From assembly GCF_034422975.1 (NCBI RefSeq), contig NZ_CP139873.1:1364001-1428000 (forward strand): a DNA stretch of 64,000 bases, written 5' to 3'. Position numbers and translations under genes: made by a program. This DNA is from Idiomarina sp. PL1-037 (GTDB taxonomy: Bacteria; Pseudomonadota; Gammaproteobacteria; Enterobacterales; Alteromonadaceae). The notes beneath the pieces were generated by a model that was given only the letters and a program-made list of their open reading frames with translations, searched no databases and was not told where the DNA came from. Positions 27,340 to 35,162 of this stretch are shown one piece after another (within the stretch, counting starts at the first letter, position 1; each line of letters starts with the position of its first letter).

Positions 27340-29573
27340 TGGCTATTCAAAAGAAAGCCCCAGCGGCAACTGGGGCAAGCGAAGAAAATCAGGTTATCTG
27401 CAGTTCAAATACTAACCTATGTTCAGGCTTTGGGCAATTTCATAGCACCAAAAACAAGCGCGACCCGAAACCTTATGTGCCTGTTACTTTGGAGCAAATA
27501 ACAGAAATGCTACCTAGCCCCCAATGCGTGGCTAAAGAAACAGCACAATGGGTGATATTTTCAAACCTTGCCAGTCGTGAAGTCGTAGAGCAGCGCGCAA
27601 ACGGTAAATTCTATGCGTTATGGGCGGATATTGATAAAGCGGACGGCAAACCATTTTCCGATTTATTTAACCTTGCTGATGAAGCTTTAGATGCTGAATT
27701 GCTCGGGTACACCAGCCGCAGTGCGACTGAACAAAACCAGAAATGCCGCCTAATAGTTCCATTGGAGCACGCCGTTAACGGTAGCGATTTTGAGATAATG
27801 CAAAAGATACTCAATGACAAGCTAGAAGCGGCTGGCATTGAGCCTGACCGCAAAACTGAAACCGCTAACCAAGTTTGTTATTTACCTAATCGGGGCGATT
27901 TTTACGACTTCATGGAAAACCCGTTCAGCGGCAAGCTTTCCGTTGATATGTGGGGCGATGATTTTCGTGCAGAGCTTGAAGCTGCAGAAGCCGCAGAGCG
28001 AGAGCGCAGAGAGCGACTAGAGCAGAGCAAGCGCAAGGCCTATGAACGTATGCAAAGCGGCATGAAAAGCCCGCTAGACGCTTACAACGCTTCATATTCA
28101 GCCGTTGATTTATTGCAGCAATACGGCGGCAAGGTAGTAGGAAGCCGAGCTATATCGCCTTTATCCCAAAGCGGAAACGCTGGAATGGTTATTCAGGAAA
28201 GCGGCAAGCTATTAAGCCACCACGGCAGCGACACAGAAGCGGGGCTAGGTAAGCAGACCCAAAGCGGGAAAGCGCGGATCATTGATGCTTGGGATTTATT
28301 CAAGTTCTTTGAATATGGCAACGATGAAACCGCAGCTTTGAAAGCCGCTGGCGATATGTTTACCAACGTGGAGGGCGTAACGATTACCAAACAGAACCAG
28401 CGCGAATATATGTCCGAGCAGAGCGCTAAACCCGAAGAAGTTACCGCCATGTTTGAAAACATACAACCTAGCCCCGCTGGGGGCGAATTAAAGCAACCAA
28501 ACGAAAAGCCAAAGTTCGACTTTACCAAATTCGCACTGAATGGGAGTTCCGCAACAATGGAAGCGCAAATGCTAGAGGATAAATTTGTATTAGAGGGCGT
28601 GGCGATACTAGGACAGGCAACCGCACTTTACGCCAAGCCCAATAGCGGTAAAACCTTGTTAACGCTTCATTTGTTATGCGAGGGGCTAGAGCGCGGCGAA
28701 GTGGAGGGCAAAGACGTTTTTTATATCAATGCCGATGATAACTACAAAGGCCTTGTTACAAAGCTAAAAATTGCGGAGCAATACGGCTTTAATATGGTTG
28801 CGCCAGGCTTTAATGATTTCAGCGTAAATGAGTTTGCTCTATATATGACTCAAATGATCAATAGTGACACTTGTCGGGGTAAGGTTATTATTCTCGACAC
28901 GCTAAAGAAATTTACTAATATCATGGATAAGAAAGTAGCGAGTGATTTCGGTAAAGTCATGCGGGGCTTTGTATCTAAAGGCGGCACAATGATTTTGCTG
29001 GCGCACACAAACAAAAACCGCGACCTAGAGGGTAAAGTAGTATTTTCAGGTACTAGCGATATTGTGGACGATGTGGATTGCGCCTATACGATAGACGTTA
29101 CCGAGAGCAGCGACCAAAGCAAAACTGTATTGTTTGAGAACATTAAAAGCCGTGGTGACGTTGAGCAGTCTATAGCCTATAGCTATGCGAACAGCATAAC
29201 GGCGGCAACGGGCGGCTATACCGCTTTGCTCGATTCCGTTTGCAAGGTAAGTGAAGCGGACGCAGAGGAAGCGAAGCGCCAGCGCGGGATCATGGACAAG
29301 CTGGAGAAGAACGCGGACATCATCGAAGCTATATTAGAAGCGTTATCGGGCGGCGAGATGAAGAAAACCGACTTGATAGAAGAAGCGCACAAACTATCAG
29401 GCGTTTCTAAAGAGCGAGTGACCAAGACGCTGAACGCTCATACAGGCGGCGACTATAGCAAAGGGCATCGCTGGACGCGGCGCAAGGGTGAAAAGCACAG
29501 CTATTTCTACCGTTCGCTAGAATACATTTCGCCAGTAATAGGGCTTTACGATAAGTTAAGTAACGGCGAGTAA
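27339..29573 (+). CDS. Primase-polymerase / RecA-like helicase replication protein
   Basis: A 744-residue fusion. The N-terminal domain has the archaeo-eukaryotic primase DxD pair in ALWADID (Asp97, Asp99) and a second motif GYTSRSATEQNQKCRLIVPL at 123-142. A charged linker is followed by a RecA-fold ATPase with Walker A AKPNSGKT (about 432-439), Walker B KVIILDTL and the sensor-like LLAHTNKNRD, as in RepA hexameric helicases. The C-terminus may be a winged helix. Together these would prime and unwind DNA for autonomous replication after excision, like P4 alpha in role though not clearly in sequence. ATG 27339 overlaps the preceding TAA. Confidence 0.85.
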   Translation: MAIQKKAPAATGASEENQVICSSNTNLCSGFGQFHSTKNKRDPKPYVPVTLEQITEMLPSPQCVAKETAQWVIFSNLASREVVEQRANGKFYALWADIDKADGKPFSDLFNLADEALDAELLGYTSRSATEQNQKCRLIVPLEHAVNGSDFEIMQKILNDKLEAAGIEPDRKTETANQVCYLPNRGDFYDFMENPFSGKLSVDMWGDDFRAELEAAEAAERERRERLEQSKRKAYERMQSGMKSPLDAYNASYSAVDLLQQYGGKVVGSRAISPLSQSGNAGMVIQESGKLLSHHGSDTEAGLGKQTQSGKARIIDAWDLFKFFEYGNDETAALKAAGDMFTNVEGVTITKQNQREYMSEQSAKPEEVTAMFENIQPSPAGGELKQPNEKPKFDFTKFALNGSSATMEAQMLEDKFVLEGVAILGQATALYAKPNSGKTLLTLHLLCEGLERGEVEGKDVFYINADDNYKGLVTKLKIAEQYGFNMVAPGFNDFSVNEFALYMTQMINSDTCRGKVIILDTLKKFTNIMDKKVASDFGKVMRGFVSKGGTMILLAHTNKNRDLEGKVVFSGTSDIVDDVDCAYTIDVTESSDQSKTVLFENIKSRGDVEQSIAYSYANSITAATGGYTALLDSVCKVSEADAEEAKRQRGIMDKLEKNADIIEAILEALSGGEMKKTDLIEEAHKLSGVSKERVTKTLNAHTGGDYSKGHRWTRRKGEKHSYFYRSLEYISPVIGLYDKLSNGE

Positions 29574-29577
29574 TTAG

Positions 29578-29601
29578 AAGCCCCTTAATTGGGGCTTTTT
29601 T
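29578..29601 (+). terminator. Rho-independent terminator after the replication gene
   Basis: Stem AAGCCCC / GGGGCTT (29578-29584 and 29591-29597) with loop TTAATT, then a T-run to 29601. It ends the alpA-to-helicase transcript 5 bases after the stop. Confidence 0.9.
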
Positions 29602-30094
29602 GTGCCTGACCCGCACACACTGGAAAATTAGAAAATTTAAGAAATTAGAATCAGTGTAGTTTCGATGGGGTGGCGAGGTGGTCATTATTTAGCCACGCTT
29701 GGGTTTTTAATGTCGCTACAGCCCTTGCTATTGCTTAATTTCTTAAATTTTCCTAATTACTCTAATTTCTCAAAAAAATTAAATAATCTGTATTTTCTAA
29801 ATAGTGGGGTAGAGTAGAAAATAAGAACCCCGCATGGCTAAAATCACGGGGGTAAAAATAGCCCCTTTTTTGATACCTACCCCCTGAAAACCCACCTAAA
29901 ACACCTAAAAATCAGCGTTTAACTTTAGACCCCTGTCCTATTGTGGCAGTCAGCCCGTTGCTACAAGCCTTTTATATTAGTCTTTGTTGTTTATCTTTGT
30001 AGTTTGATAGCCAATTAGTAGCCATTTACCCTAGATTTACCCGTGTGATAGGGCATAATTATAGTTAGTGGTCAGACCAGTTAGAGGGTAAATA
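29602..30094. other. Repeat-rich noncoding region, candidate replication origin and late promoter
   Basis: 493 bases with no credible gene. An AT-rich inverted repeat has arms at 29626-29647 and 29736-29758, sharing a 22-base match with one indel around 88 bases. GGGGGTA (29848-29854) is mirrored by TACCCCC (29878-29884). TTAGTAGCCA (30015-30024) matches the end-region motif. ATTTACCC occurs twice near 30023-30043 and inverted at 30085-30092. A perfect TGGTC-A-GACCA palindrome (30069-30079) lies below a CATAAT -10-like sequence. Together this suggests an origin next to the replication gene plus a regulated promoter for the terminase genes. Confidence 0.5.
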
Positions 30095-30193
30095 GTGAAC
30101 GACTTAAACAAGCAATTTTTAGCTTCAATGTTTGTCGGCTTTGGTGCTGGCCTTTCAATCGTTTTATTAACCGCACTGGTAGCAGGATTATGA
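30095..30193 (+). CDS. 32-residue single-span membrane peptide
   Basis: Starts at a GTG with AGAGGG about 8 bases upstream, and its TGA overlaps the ATG of the next gene (ATGA). The peptide has a short polar N-terminus (MNDLNKQF) and one 20-residue hydrophobic helix rich in Gly, Ala, Val and Leu. The overlap and good ribosome site argue that it is real despite its size. A holin-like, pinholin-like or superinfection role could be imagined, but nothing in the sequence proves it. Confidence 0.55.
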   Translation: MNDLNKQFLASMFVGFGAGLSIVLLTALVAGL

Positions 30194-30537
30194 GCAAGCA
30201 CGTTCCCGACAACTATTCACCCAACTGGCTGCAGAGTATCGACCAGCGCACCAGTGTAGCGCAATCGCTTAAACGGCGTTATGGCGAGCTTGCTGCAGAC
30301 TTGGGCGGCGAATCAACCCTGAGCTATCAGCAACGCGCTCTAATCGATCGTGCGTTATTCCTTGAGTTTCACCTACAACAGGAAGAAGTAAAGCTAGCAA
30401 GCGGCGCGGAGTTTGATTCTGGCCGTTGGGTGCAGTCATGCAACGCCCTGCTAGGGATATTCAAAACGCTGGGGCTTCAACGCCAAGCGCGTGAAGTGAC
30501 GTTAGCCAGCTACGTTAAAGCCAAAGGCGACAAGTGA
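30190..30537 (+). CDS. Putative terminase small subunit
   Basis: A 115-residue, mainly helical protein, directly upstream of the terminase large subunit and overlapping it (TGATG). It begins with a Trp-containing polar segment, then QSLKRRYGELAADLGG and a long helical region ending in LGLQRQAREVTLASYVK. Size and place match small terminase subunits that recognise packaging sites on DNA. No specific family motif is recognised, so the call rests mainly on position. Confidence 0.55.
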   Translation: MSKHVPDNYSPNWLQSIDQRTSVAQSLKRRYGELAADLGGESTLSYQQRALIDRALFLEFHLQQEEVKLASGAEFDSGRWVQSCNALLGIFKTLGLQRQAREVTLASYVKAKGDK

Positions 30538-31934
30538 TGAACATAATAGAGTTTATGAGCGACCCCGCGTTATGTGGCGACCAGTTCAACGGTGAAAGCT
30601 GGAACGGCTGGCGCTCATTACTCAAAGGCTTTTACGGCTTGCCGATGACTGAGGACGAGCAAGACCTATATAACGCACTGACAGAGCGAACAGACACGCC
30701 CACCAGCGCGTCTAAAGAGCTTTGGTTAGCCATTGGCCGCCGTGGTGGTAAGTCACAGATAGCGGCGCTCATAGCGGTTTATGAAGCCTTTTTGAATGAC
30801 TACCGCGACCAGCTTTCAGCGGGTGAGATAGCCACAGCGATGGTGATCGCCGCCGATAGGAAACAGGCGCGGGCAATCTTTCGTTACGTTCAGGGCATTG
30901 TGGACGGTTCGCCCATGCTGTCAACGATGGTATTACGCGAAACGACCGAGAGCCTAGAGCTAACCAACCGCAACGCAATCGAGATCACCACCGCCAGCCA
31001 CCGCCGCACCCGTGGTTATACCTGTTCGCTGGTGTTGGCCGATGAAATAGCGTTTTGGTATCAGGACGGGGCAAACCCTGACAGGGAGATCATAAACGCG
31101 CTACGTCCGTCACTGGCAACGCTGGGCGGTAAACTGATTGCCTTGTCGTCACCTTATGCCCGCAAGGGTGTTTTATACGATGCTTATCGCACCTATTACG
31201 GCAAAGAGGATAAGCGCGTCATGGTGGCAAAAGCACCAACGCAAGTAATGAACCCGACACTCGACCCTGAGATCATCGAACAGGCATACCGCGAAGATGA
31301 AGCCAGCGCAAAAGCCGAATATGGGGCAGAGTTCAGAAGTGACGTAGAGAGCTTTATTAGTCGGGAAGCCGTGGAAGCGGTCACAATCACCGACAGGCTA
31401 GAGCTACCACCCGCCCGCGCTAACTATTACCTAGCGTTTGTTGATGCTGCAGGCGGAAGCGGTCAAGACTCTATGACATGCGCCGTTGCCCACCGTGACG
31501 GTAAAGACGACTCACTAATCATTGACGCGGTACGAGCCATTAAACCGCCGTTTAGTCCTGAGTCAGTTGTTCAGGAGTTTTGCGACCTGTTCAAGCTCTA
31601 CGGCGTTAAGCAAGTGGTGGGCGATAGATGGGGAGGCGATTTTGTCCGTGAGCAGTTCCGCAAGCGTGGCATTAACTACCAGCCCAGCGAGCGCACCAAG
31701 TCAGAAATTTACGCCGAGATGCTACCGCTTATTAACTCGCAGCGCGTCCAGTTGCCCGACATTCAGCGTTTAACCAACGAGCTTACAGGTTTAGAGCGCC
31801 GCAACGCCAGCGGCGGTAAGCCAAAGATAGACCACGCACCGAACCAGCATGATGACATGATTAACAGTGTGGCAGGTGCATTAGTTTTAGCTAACGAACG
31901 GCGCAAGCTCATTCCCGCGCCACCATTTCATTAA
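30537..31934 (+). CDS. terL: Phage terminase large subunit
   Basis: A 465-residue packaging motor. The ATPase domain has Walker A GRRGGKS (67-73), Walker B LVLADE (about 163-168, catalytic Glu) and the coupling motif LSSPYARKG. The RNase H-like nuclease domain shows the first Asp in LAFVDAAGGSGQDS (about 294), a middle Asp in VVGDRWGGDFV and the last pair in HDDMINSVAGALVLA. Both catalytic domains look intact. ATG 30537 overlaps the stop of the small-subunit gene. No capsid or portal gene follows, which is unusual for a complete terminase. Confidence 0.93.
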   Translation: MNIIEFMSDPALCGDQFNGESWNGWRSLLKGFYGLPMTEDEQDLYNALTERTDTPTSASKELWLAIGRRGGKSQIAALIAVYEAFLNDYRDQLSAGEIATAMVIAADRKQARAIFRYVQGIVDGSPMLSTMVLRETTESLELTNRNAIEITTASHRRTRGYTCSLVLADEIAFWYQDGANPDREIINALRPSLATLGGKLIALSSPYARKGVLYDAYRTYYGKEDKRVMVAKAPTQVMNPTLDPEIIEQAYREDEASAKAEYGAEFRSDVESFISREAVEAVTITDRLELPPARANYYLAFVDAAGGSGQDSMTCAVAHRDGKDDSLIIDAVRAIKPPFSPESVVQEFCDLFKLYGVKQVVGDRWGGDFVREQFRKRGINYQPSERTKSEIYAEMLPLINSQRVQLPDIQRLTNELTGLERRNASGGKPKIDHAPNQHDDMINSVAGALVLANERRKLIPAPPFH

Positions 31935-31948
31935 GTAGAGGTATTACC

Positions 31949-32674
31949 ATGAGTAAAAACACACCCAAAAAACCGCCGTTTCTTAATTCAGAGAAAGCCC
32001 AACAGATTTTTAATCAGGCCGTCCCTGAATACTATCAGGCAACGAATACAATCGACCGCATGAGTAAAGCGTACGACTCATTGTCAAAGCTACACAGCAC
32101 ACCCGACCCTGAATTGAGCAGAAGCGCCCACGCTTTAAAGGTGAAACGGGAGGCCGAGAGAGCATTAGCAACGCTTAAAAAATCGGTTTTAACGTCATTC
32201 GACAGACTATCTAGCCGCCGCGAGGGTGTTTATCGCGAAGCGTACAAAGCAGCGGGGTATTTTGAGCCGTTGCCCGAGTCCGCATTGGTGGAAGTTCGCT
32301 CCCGCTTGGCTAGCTTGTCGCAGAAGCAACGCGAGGGTGAAATCAAATCAGCTTTTGAGCGTGGCGACATGTATATCATTCGCGCCGTAAATGAAGCAGC
32401 ATCGCCGTTTCTTGTGGGTACTCATACACTCCCGCTTGAGTCGATGGTAGAGCAGCATATTCGCAGCGTATCACCTGACCTTGATGAAAAGATTGCAGAG
32501 ATTGACGACCTGACCAAACGCCTAGATTTTGCCGCTGATGGTTTTGTCGATTCTGTTAAGCAGATGCGAGATCCACGGGCAGAGAGTGAAGCGGACGAAC
32601 AGCGCTCGATTACTGACGACGCGACAAACGGCCTTAATGACGCGCTGTCAGGCTTGGACGCGGTAAGCGAATAA
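31949..32674 (+). CDS. Unknown helical protein downstream of terL
   Basis: A 241-residue, highly charged helical protein of no recognised family. A GTAGAGGT ribosome site precedes it, 14 bases after terL. It is predicted by eye to be largely coiled coil (MSKAYDSLSKL, ERALATLKKS, EKIAEIDDLTKRLDF), with an acidic C-terminal tail. In its place a phage would carry portal or head genes, but neither the size nor the sequence fits those. It could be a packaging accessory, scaffold-like or interference protein. Confidence 0.8.
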   Translation: MSKNTPKKPPFLNSEKAQQIFNQAVPEYYQATNTIDRMSKAYDSLSKLHSTPDPELSRSAHALKVKREAERALATLKKSVLTSFDRLSSRREGVYREAYKAAGYFEPLPESALVEVRSRLASLSQKQREGEIKSAFERGDMYIIRAVNEAASPFLVGTHTLPLESMVEQHIRSVSPDLDEKIAEIDDLTKRLDFAADGFVDSVKQMRDPRAESEADEQRSITDDATNGLNDALSGLDAVSE

Positions 32675-32955
32675 TGATTAACCTAGACCGCAATCGGACA
32701 CCAGAAGAACGGCTGATGCTTGCGGTCTTACTTTCGCTGATGTGTGATGCAATCGCGCACTATCAAGGTAAGAAGCCGCCCGAATATCAGCCGCATAACA
32801 TTTATCAGTTGGCCTACGATGACATAATCAGCGGCGGCGAAATGGTGGAGCATTGTTGCACTCAAGCGGGCTTTAACGTGGATTACGTTATAGACACCTT
32901 TCATCGAGTCAAAGAAATTCCTGTAAGCTCCCTACGGACGCGGTTCAGGCTCTAA
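32674..32955 (+). CDS. Unknown small element protein
   Basis: A 93-residue protein whose ATG overlaps the preceding TAA by one base, so it is the last gene of the terminase operon. It has a helical N-terminal half (EERLMLAVLLSLMCDAIAHYQ), a CC pair in MVEHCCTQAGFNV, and a basic C-terminus. No family is recognised. Its end overlaps the convergent small gene by 24 bases. Confidence 0.72.
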   Translation: MINLDRNRTPEERLMLAVLLSLMCDAIAHYQGKKPPEYQPHNIYQLAYDDIISGGEMVEHCCTQAGFNVDYVIDTFHRVKEIPVSSLRTRFRL

Positions 32956-33096
32956 CTGGCGGTTAAACTTACTGGCCAGCTTGTCTAATTCAGCTTGAAT
33001 TTGCTCGACCTGTTCAGCAGCACTATCACGCCGCCAAATGAAATAGTTGAGAGCTTTAGCCAGTTCTTGCGCGTGTAACAATTCCCGTTTGTTCAT
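32932..33096 (-). CDS. Small coiled-coil protein on the opposite strand
   Basis: A 54-residue ORF starting MNKRELLHAQELAKALNYF and continuing into a heptad-like helix AAEQVEQIQAELDKL. The frame opens earlier (33174), but ATG 33096 has a GGGATAAG sequence upstream and starts the helical part. It is the only minus-strand gene of the element and converges on the previous gene. It may be a small regulator, or a chance ORF. Confidence 0.5.
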   Translation of the reverse strand: MNKRELLHAQELAKALNYFIWRRDSAAEQVEQIQAELDKLASKFNRQLEPEPRP

Positions 33097-33201
33097 TATC
33101 TTATCCCTAGTTGATGTTGAAACAAAAGAATAGCAAAACGCGGGGCTAAATACTCGAGCGGAATGTGTACGCAATAGCGTATAAATTTGTAAGCCAATAA
33201 T

Positions 33202-33222
33202 TGGCTACTAAATGGCTACCAG
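33202..33222. repeat. Right-end candidate integrase arm sites
   Basis: TGGCTACTAA (33202-33211) and TGGCTACCAG (33213-33222) repeat the motif seen beside attL, 74-94 bases inside the right repeat. Confidence 0.55.
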
Positions 33223-33246
33223 TTATTCCAAATTATTCTAAGGGCA

Positions 33247-33280
33247 TAAAAAAGGGGCTTAGACAATCGCCTAAACCCCT
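33247..33280 (-). terminator. Rho-independent terminator of tRNA-Pro
   Basis: On the minus strand AGGGGTTTAG / CTAAGCCCCT form a 10-bp stem with one wobble pair, followed by T6 (33247-33252). It lies 18 bases past the tRNA CCA end, inside the element, so the element supplies the terminator of the host tRNA. Confidence 0.85.
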
Positions 33281-33295
33281 GATTTATATTGATTT

Positions 33296-33342
33296 ATTGG
33301 TCGGCGTGAGAGGATTTGAACCTCCGACCCCTGACACCCCAT
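33296..33342 (-). repeat. attR within tRNA-Pro
   Basis: 47 bases identical to 24312-24358. It covers the tRNA 3' end to the anticodon loop and so rebuilds the interrupted gene. Confidence 0.95.
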
Positions 33343-33374
33343 GACAGTGCGCTACCAAGCTGCGCCACACGCCG
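33298..33374 (-). tRNA. tRNA-Pro(GGG)
   Basis: 77 bases with encoded CCA. The acceptor stem CGGCGTG/CACGCCG pairs fully, the anticodon loop ATGGGGT gives anticodon GGG, and the T-arm is GGAGGTTCAAATCCTC. It closely resembles E. coli proL, including the T-T mismatch in the anticodon stem. It is the integration target of the 9-kb element. Confidence 0.97.
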
Positions 33375-33387
33375 ACCGAGGACTGCT

Positions 33388-33415
33388 ATGTTACTGGATT
33401 AAGCCGAATTAGCAA
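33388..33415 (-). promoter_or_regulatory. Candidate promoter of tRNA-Pro
   Basis: On the minus strand TTGCTA (33410-33415) and TAACAT (33388-33393) are 16 bases apart, and the -10 ends 13 bases before the tRNA. Confidence 0.5.
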
Positions 33416-33460
33416 GTCTCAACACGCTCTCCGACGCTCAACTGCTGCTATTTTCGACAA

Positions 33461-35095
33461 TTACTCTTTGTTTTCAGTTTCGCTAAAGCGCTTTAGGTCT
33501 TTCAGTGCGTCGATAAGCACCGGAACGGGCGGTTCGGCCTGTTTTTTCAGTTCAAAATCGCCGCTGCTGTATACGCTAAATTGACCACTATTATCTAAAA
33601 TCGTAATCTCTTTCTGGTCGTAAATAACAATAAAAGGACTGTAGGTTTCAACTAGCGGCCAGCTGCGCTTAGGTGTCTGCAGGCTTTCGCCGTTCGTGTA
33701 ATTTTTATGAGAACCCGCGCAGGAGATGCGATCTTCCAGCATGGTTGGAACCAAATCCATAAGTCCGGCAATGGGTTGGTCAGCAAGTTGGTAATGTCGT
33801 TGCCAAAGCGGAACTTGCATGTTTTCAAGGGCAAATTGCTTGTTACCCAATAACTCTTCACTTTGCGCAGGAGACAACGCTGTGAGCAGCAGTTGTTGGT
33901 CTCCGGTTTGCTGAAGGACCTTGTTTAAAGTAGAAATATCTTCTTCAGCAATTAAAATGACATTAATTTGGTTCTGAGGGTGAGAGGTAAACTCAGTCAA
34001 CTGCTGGCTTTGCCAGTCAGGATGAAACTGACTTAGACTCAAAGAGCTGCCCCAGTTTTCGCTGTGATACCAACGCACATCAAAATTAAAGTCGTTAAGC
34101 GGCTTAAGGTAAGCGGGCTTCAGCTGCTGTCGCTCAATGGACTCCTGATAAAAGTCGGGCAAGCCATAAAGCACCTGAAATAATCCGCCGTCGCGGTTCG
34201 GATGAGCCAATAGTTTAAGCTGAGGTCGCTCTAGTTGATGTTTGGCTGCCAGAGTTTCCAGCTCTTTCTGAATTTCGCTACTGCTACGCTCAAATAGAAT
34301 GAGGGTTGTTGATTGCTGAAAGTCTGTTTTAGAGCACAAAAGTGGTTGCTGAGGGTACTTAAGTTTTATTTTATCGGTAGCCATCAGCATTTGTTGTCTG
34401 GCCTGGTAGCTCTCAACATCAATGACTCCATGCTTAGCCATTAATGTTTTTGCCGTTGTTGGGTAGGACAGAGGAAACATGTCGTCTTGTTGGGTAATAG
34501 GATCGTACAACACCGCGTCAGCCCAAACATGAATACTGTGACTAACGAAAAAGCATAAAAGGAAAATGACTGTGACCGGAGCGCCGATTCTTCGTTGTTG
34601 TAGGTATTCCAGGCGCTTCCAGGCGAGGTTAGCCAACAGCAGCTGTATCCCGACAGTGACTAAAAAACCTAACAGCACGCCGGAAATAATAACGAAACTT
34701 GCTCCTGTGAAAACCGCTTCTGCATCGCGAGTCATTTGCGCCATAGAATAGGTGTTCAAATGATACCCGTATTGACGAAAGAACAGCGCATCTGCGATAA
34801 GCGCTATCAGGCCGAATGAGGCTATCAGGGCGGCAAACCCCCGTAATATTTTGGAGTAGGGAACAACCAGGCAAAATGGGAATATCAGAATAATAAAGAA
34901 TATAAAAGGCAGGAAGGCAAAGTGGCCTATCCAGCTGACGAGCATGTAGAGATTACCGATAGCCGTGGAGGACTTCGGGGCCGCTTCAATATACAAAAGT
35001 CCAATAAACAGGCAAAGGACGATATTGGCAAAGGTAAACCAATGTCCCCAGCTTATTAATCGGGCAATTTTATCCCTACGTTGGTACTTTCCCAT
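33461..35095 (-). CDS. yejM: YejM/PbgA-like inner-membrane protein (DUF3413)
   Basis: A 544-residue protein. Five N-terminal membrane helices (about residues 15-190) carry the DUF3413 pattern RLISWGHWFTFANI and HLNTYSMAQM. A periplasmic domain related to sulfatases follows. In E. coli YejM (PbgA/LapC) restrains LPS synthesis by controlling LpxC degradation. Landmarks such as GLFQVLYGLPDFY and LVPTMLEDRISCAG match the family. The protein is about 40 residues shorter than E. coli YejM and the middle of the globular domain is divergent, with no metal-binding set. It is divergent from yejK, as in other gammaproteobacteria. Confidence 0.9.
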   Translation of the reverse strand: MGKYQRRDKIARLISWGHWFTFANIVLCLFIGLLYIEAAPKSSTAIGNLYMLVSWIGHFAFLPFIFFIILIFPFCLVVPYSKILRGFAALIASFGLIALIADALFFRQYGYHLNTYSMAQMTRDAEAVFTGASFVIISGVLLGFLVTVGIQLLLANLAWKRLEYLQQRRIGAPVTVIFLLCFFVSHSIHVWADAVLYDPITQQDDMFPLSYPTTAKTLMAKHGVIDVESYQARQQMLMATDKIKLKYPQQPLLCSKTDFQQSTTLILFERSSSEIQKELETLAAKHQLERPQLKLLAHPNRDGGLFQVLYGLPDFYQESIERQQLKPAYLKPLNDFNFDVRWYHSENWGSSLSLSQFHPDWQSQQLTEFTSHPQNQINVILIAEEDISTLNKVLQQTGDQQLLLTALSPAQSEELLGNKQFALENMQVPLWQRHYQLADQPIAGLMDLVPTMLEDRISCAGSHKNYTNGESLQTPKRSWPLVETYSPFIVIYDQKEITILDNSGQFSVYSSGDFELKKQAEPPVPVLIDALKDLKRFSETENKE

Positions 35096-35162
35096 CGTTC
35101 GTCAGTCCCGTGTTACAATGGCATTATAGTAACACAGCAAAACAGCAAGGATAGTCCCCGTT

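Larger units (their letters stand above)
24312..33342. mobile_element. 9-kb integrative element in tRNA-Pro(GGG), phage-satellite-like
   Basis: Bounded by perfect 47-bp direct repeats (24312-24358 and 33296-33342; unit length 8984 bases). The right repeat completes a functional tRNA-Pro. Cargo in order: tyrosine integrase, unknown 155-residue protein, AlpA-like regulator, wHTH protein, small helical protein, primase-polymerase/helicase, repeat-rich noncoding region, 32-residue membrane peptide, terminase small-like and large subunits, two unknown proteins and a small antisense-strand gene. No capsid, portal, protease, tail or lysis genes are seen. This gene set (int, alpA, rep, terminase) resembles phage-inducible chromosomal islands. 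The complete att sites and intact ORFs suggest it is still mobile. Confidence 0.9.
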
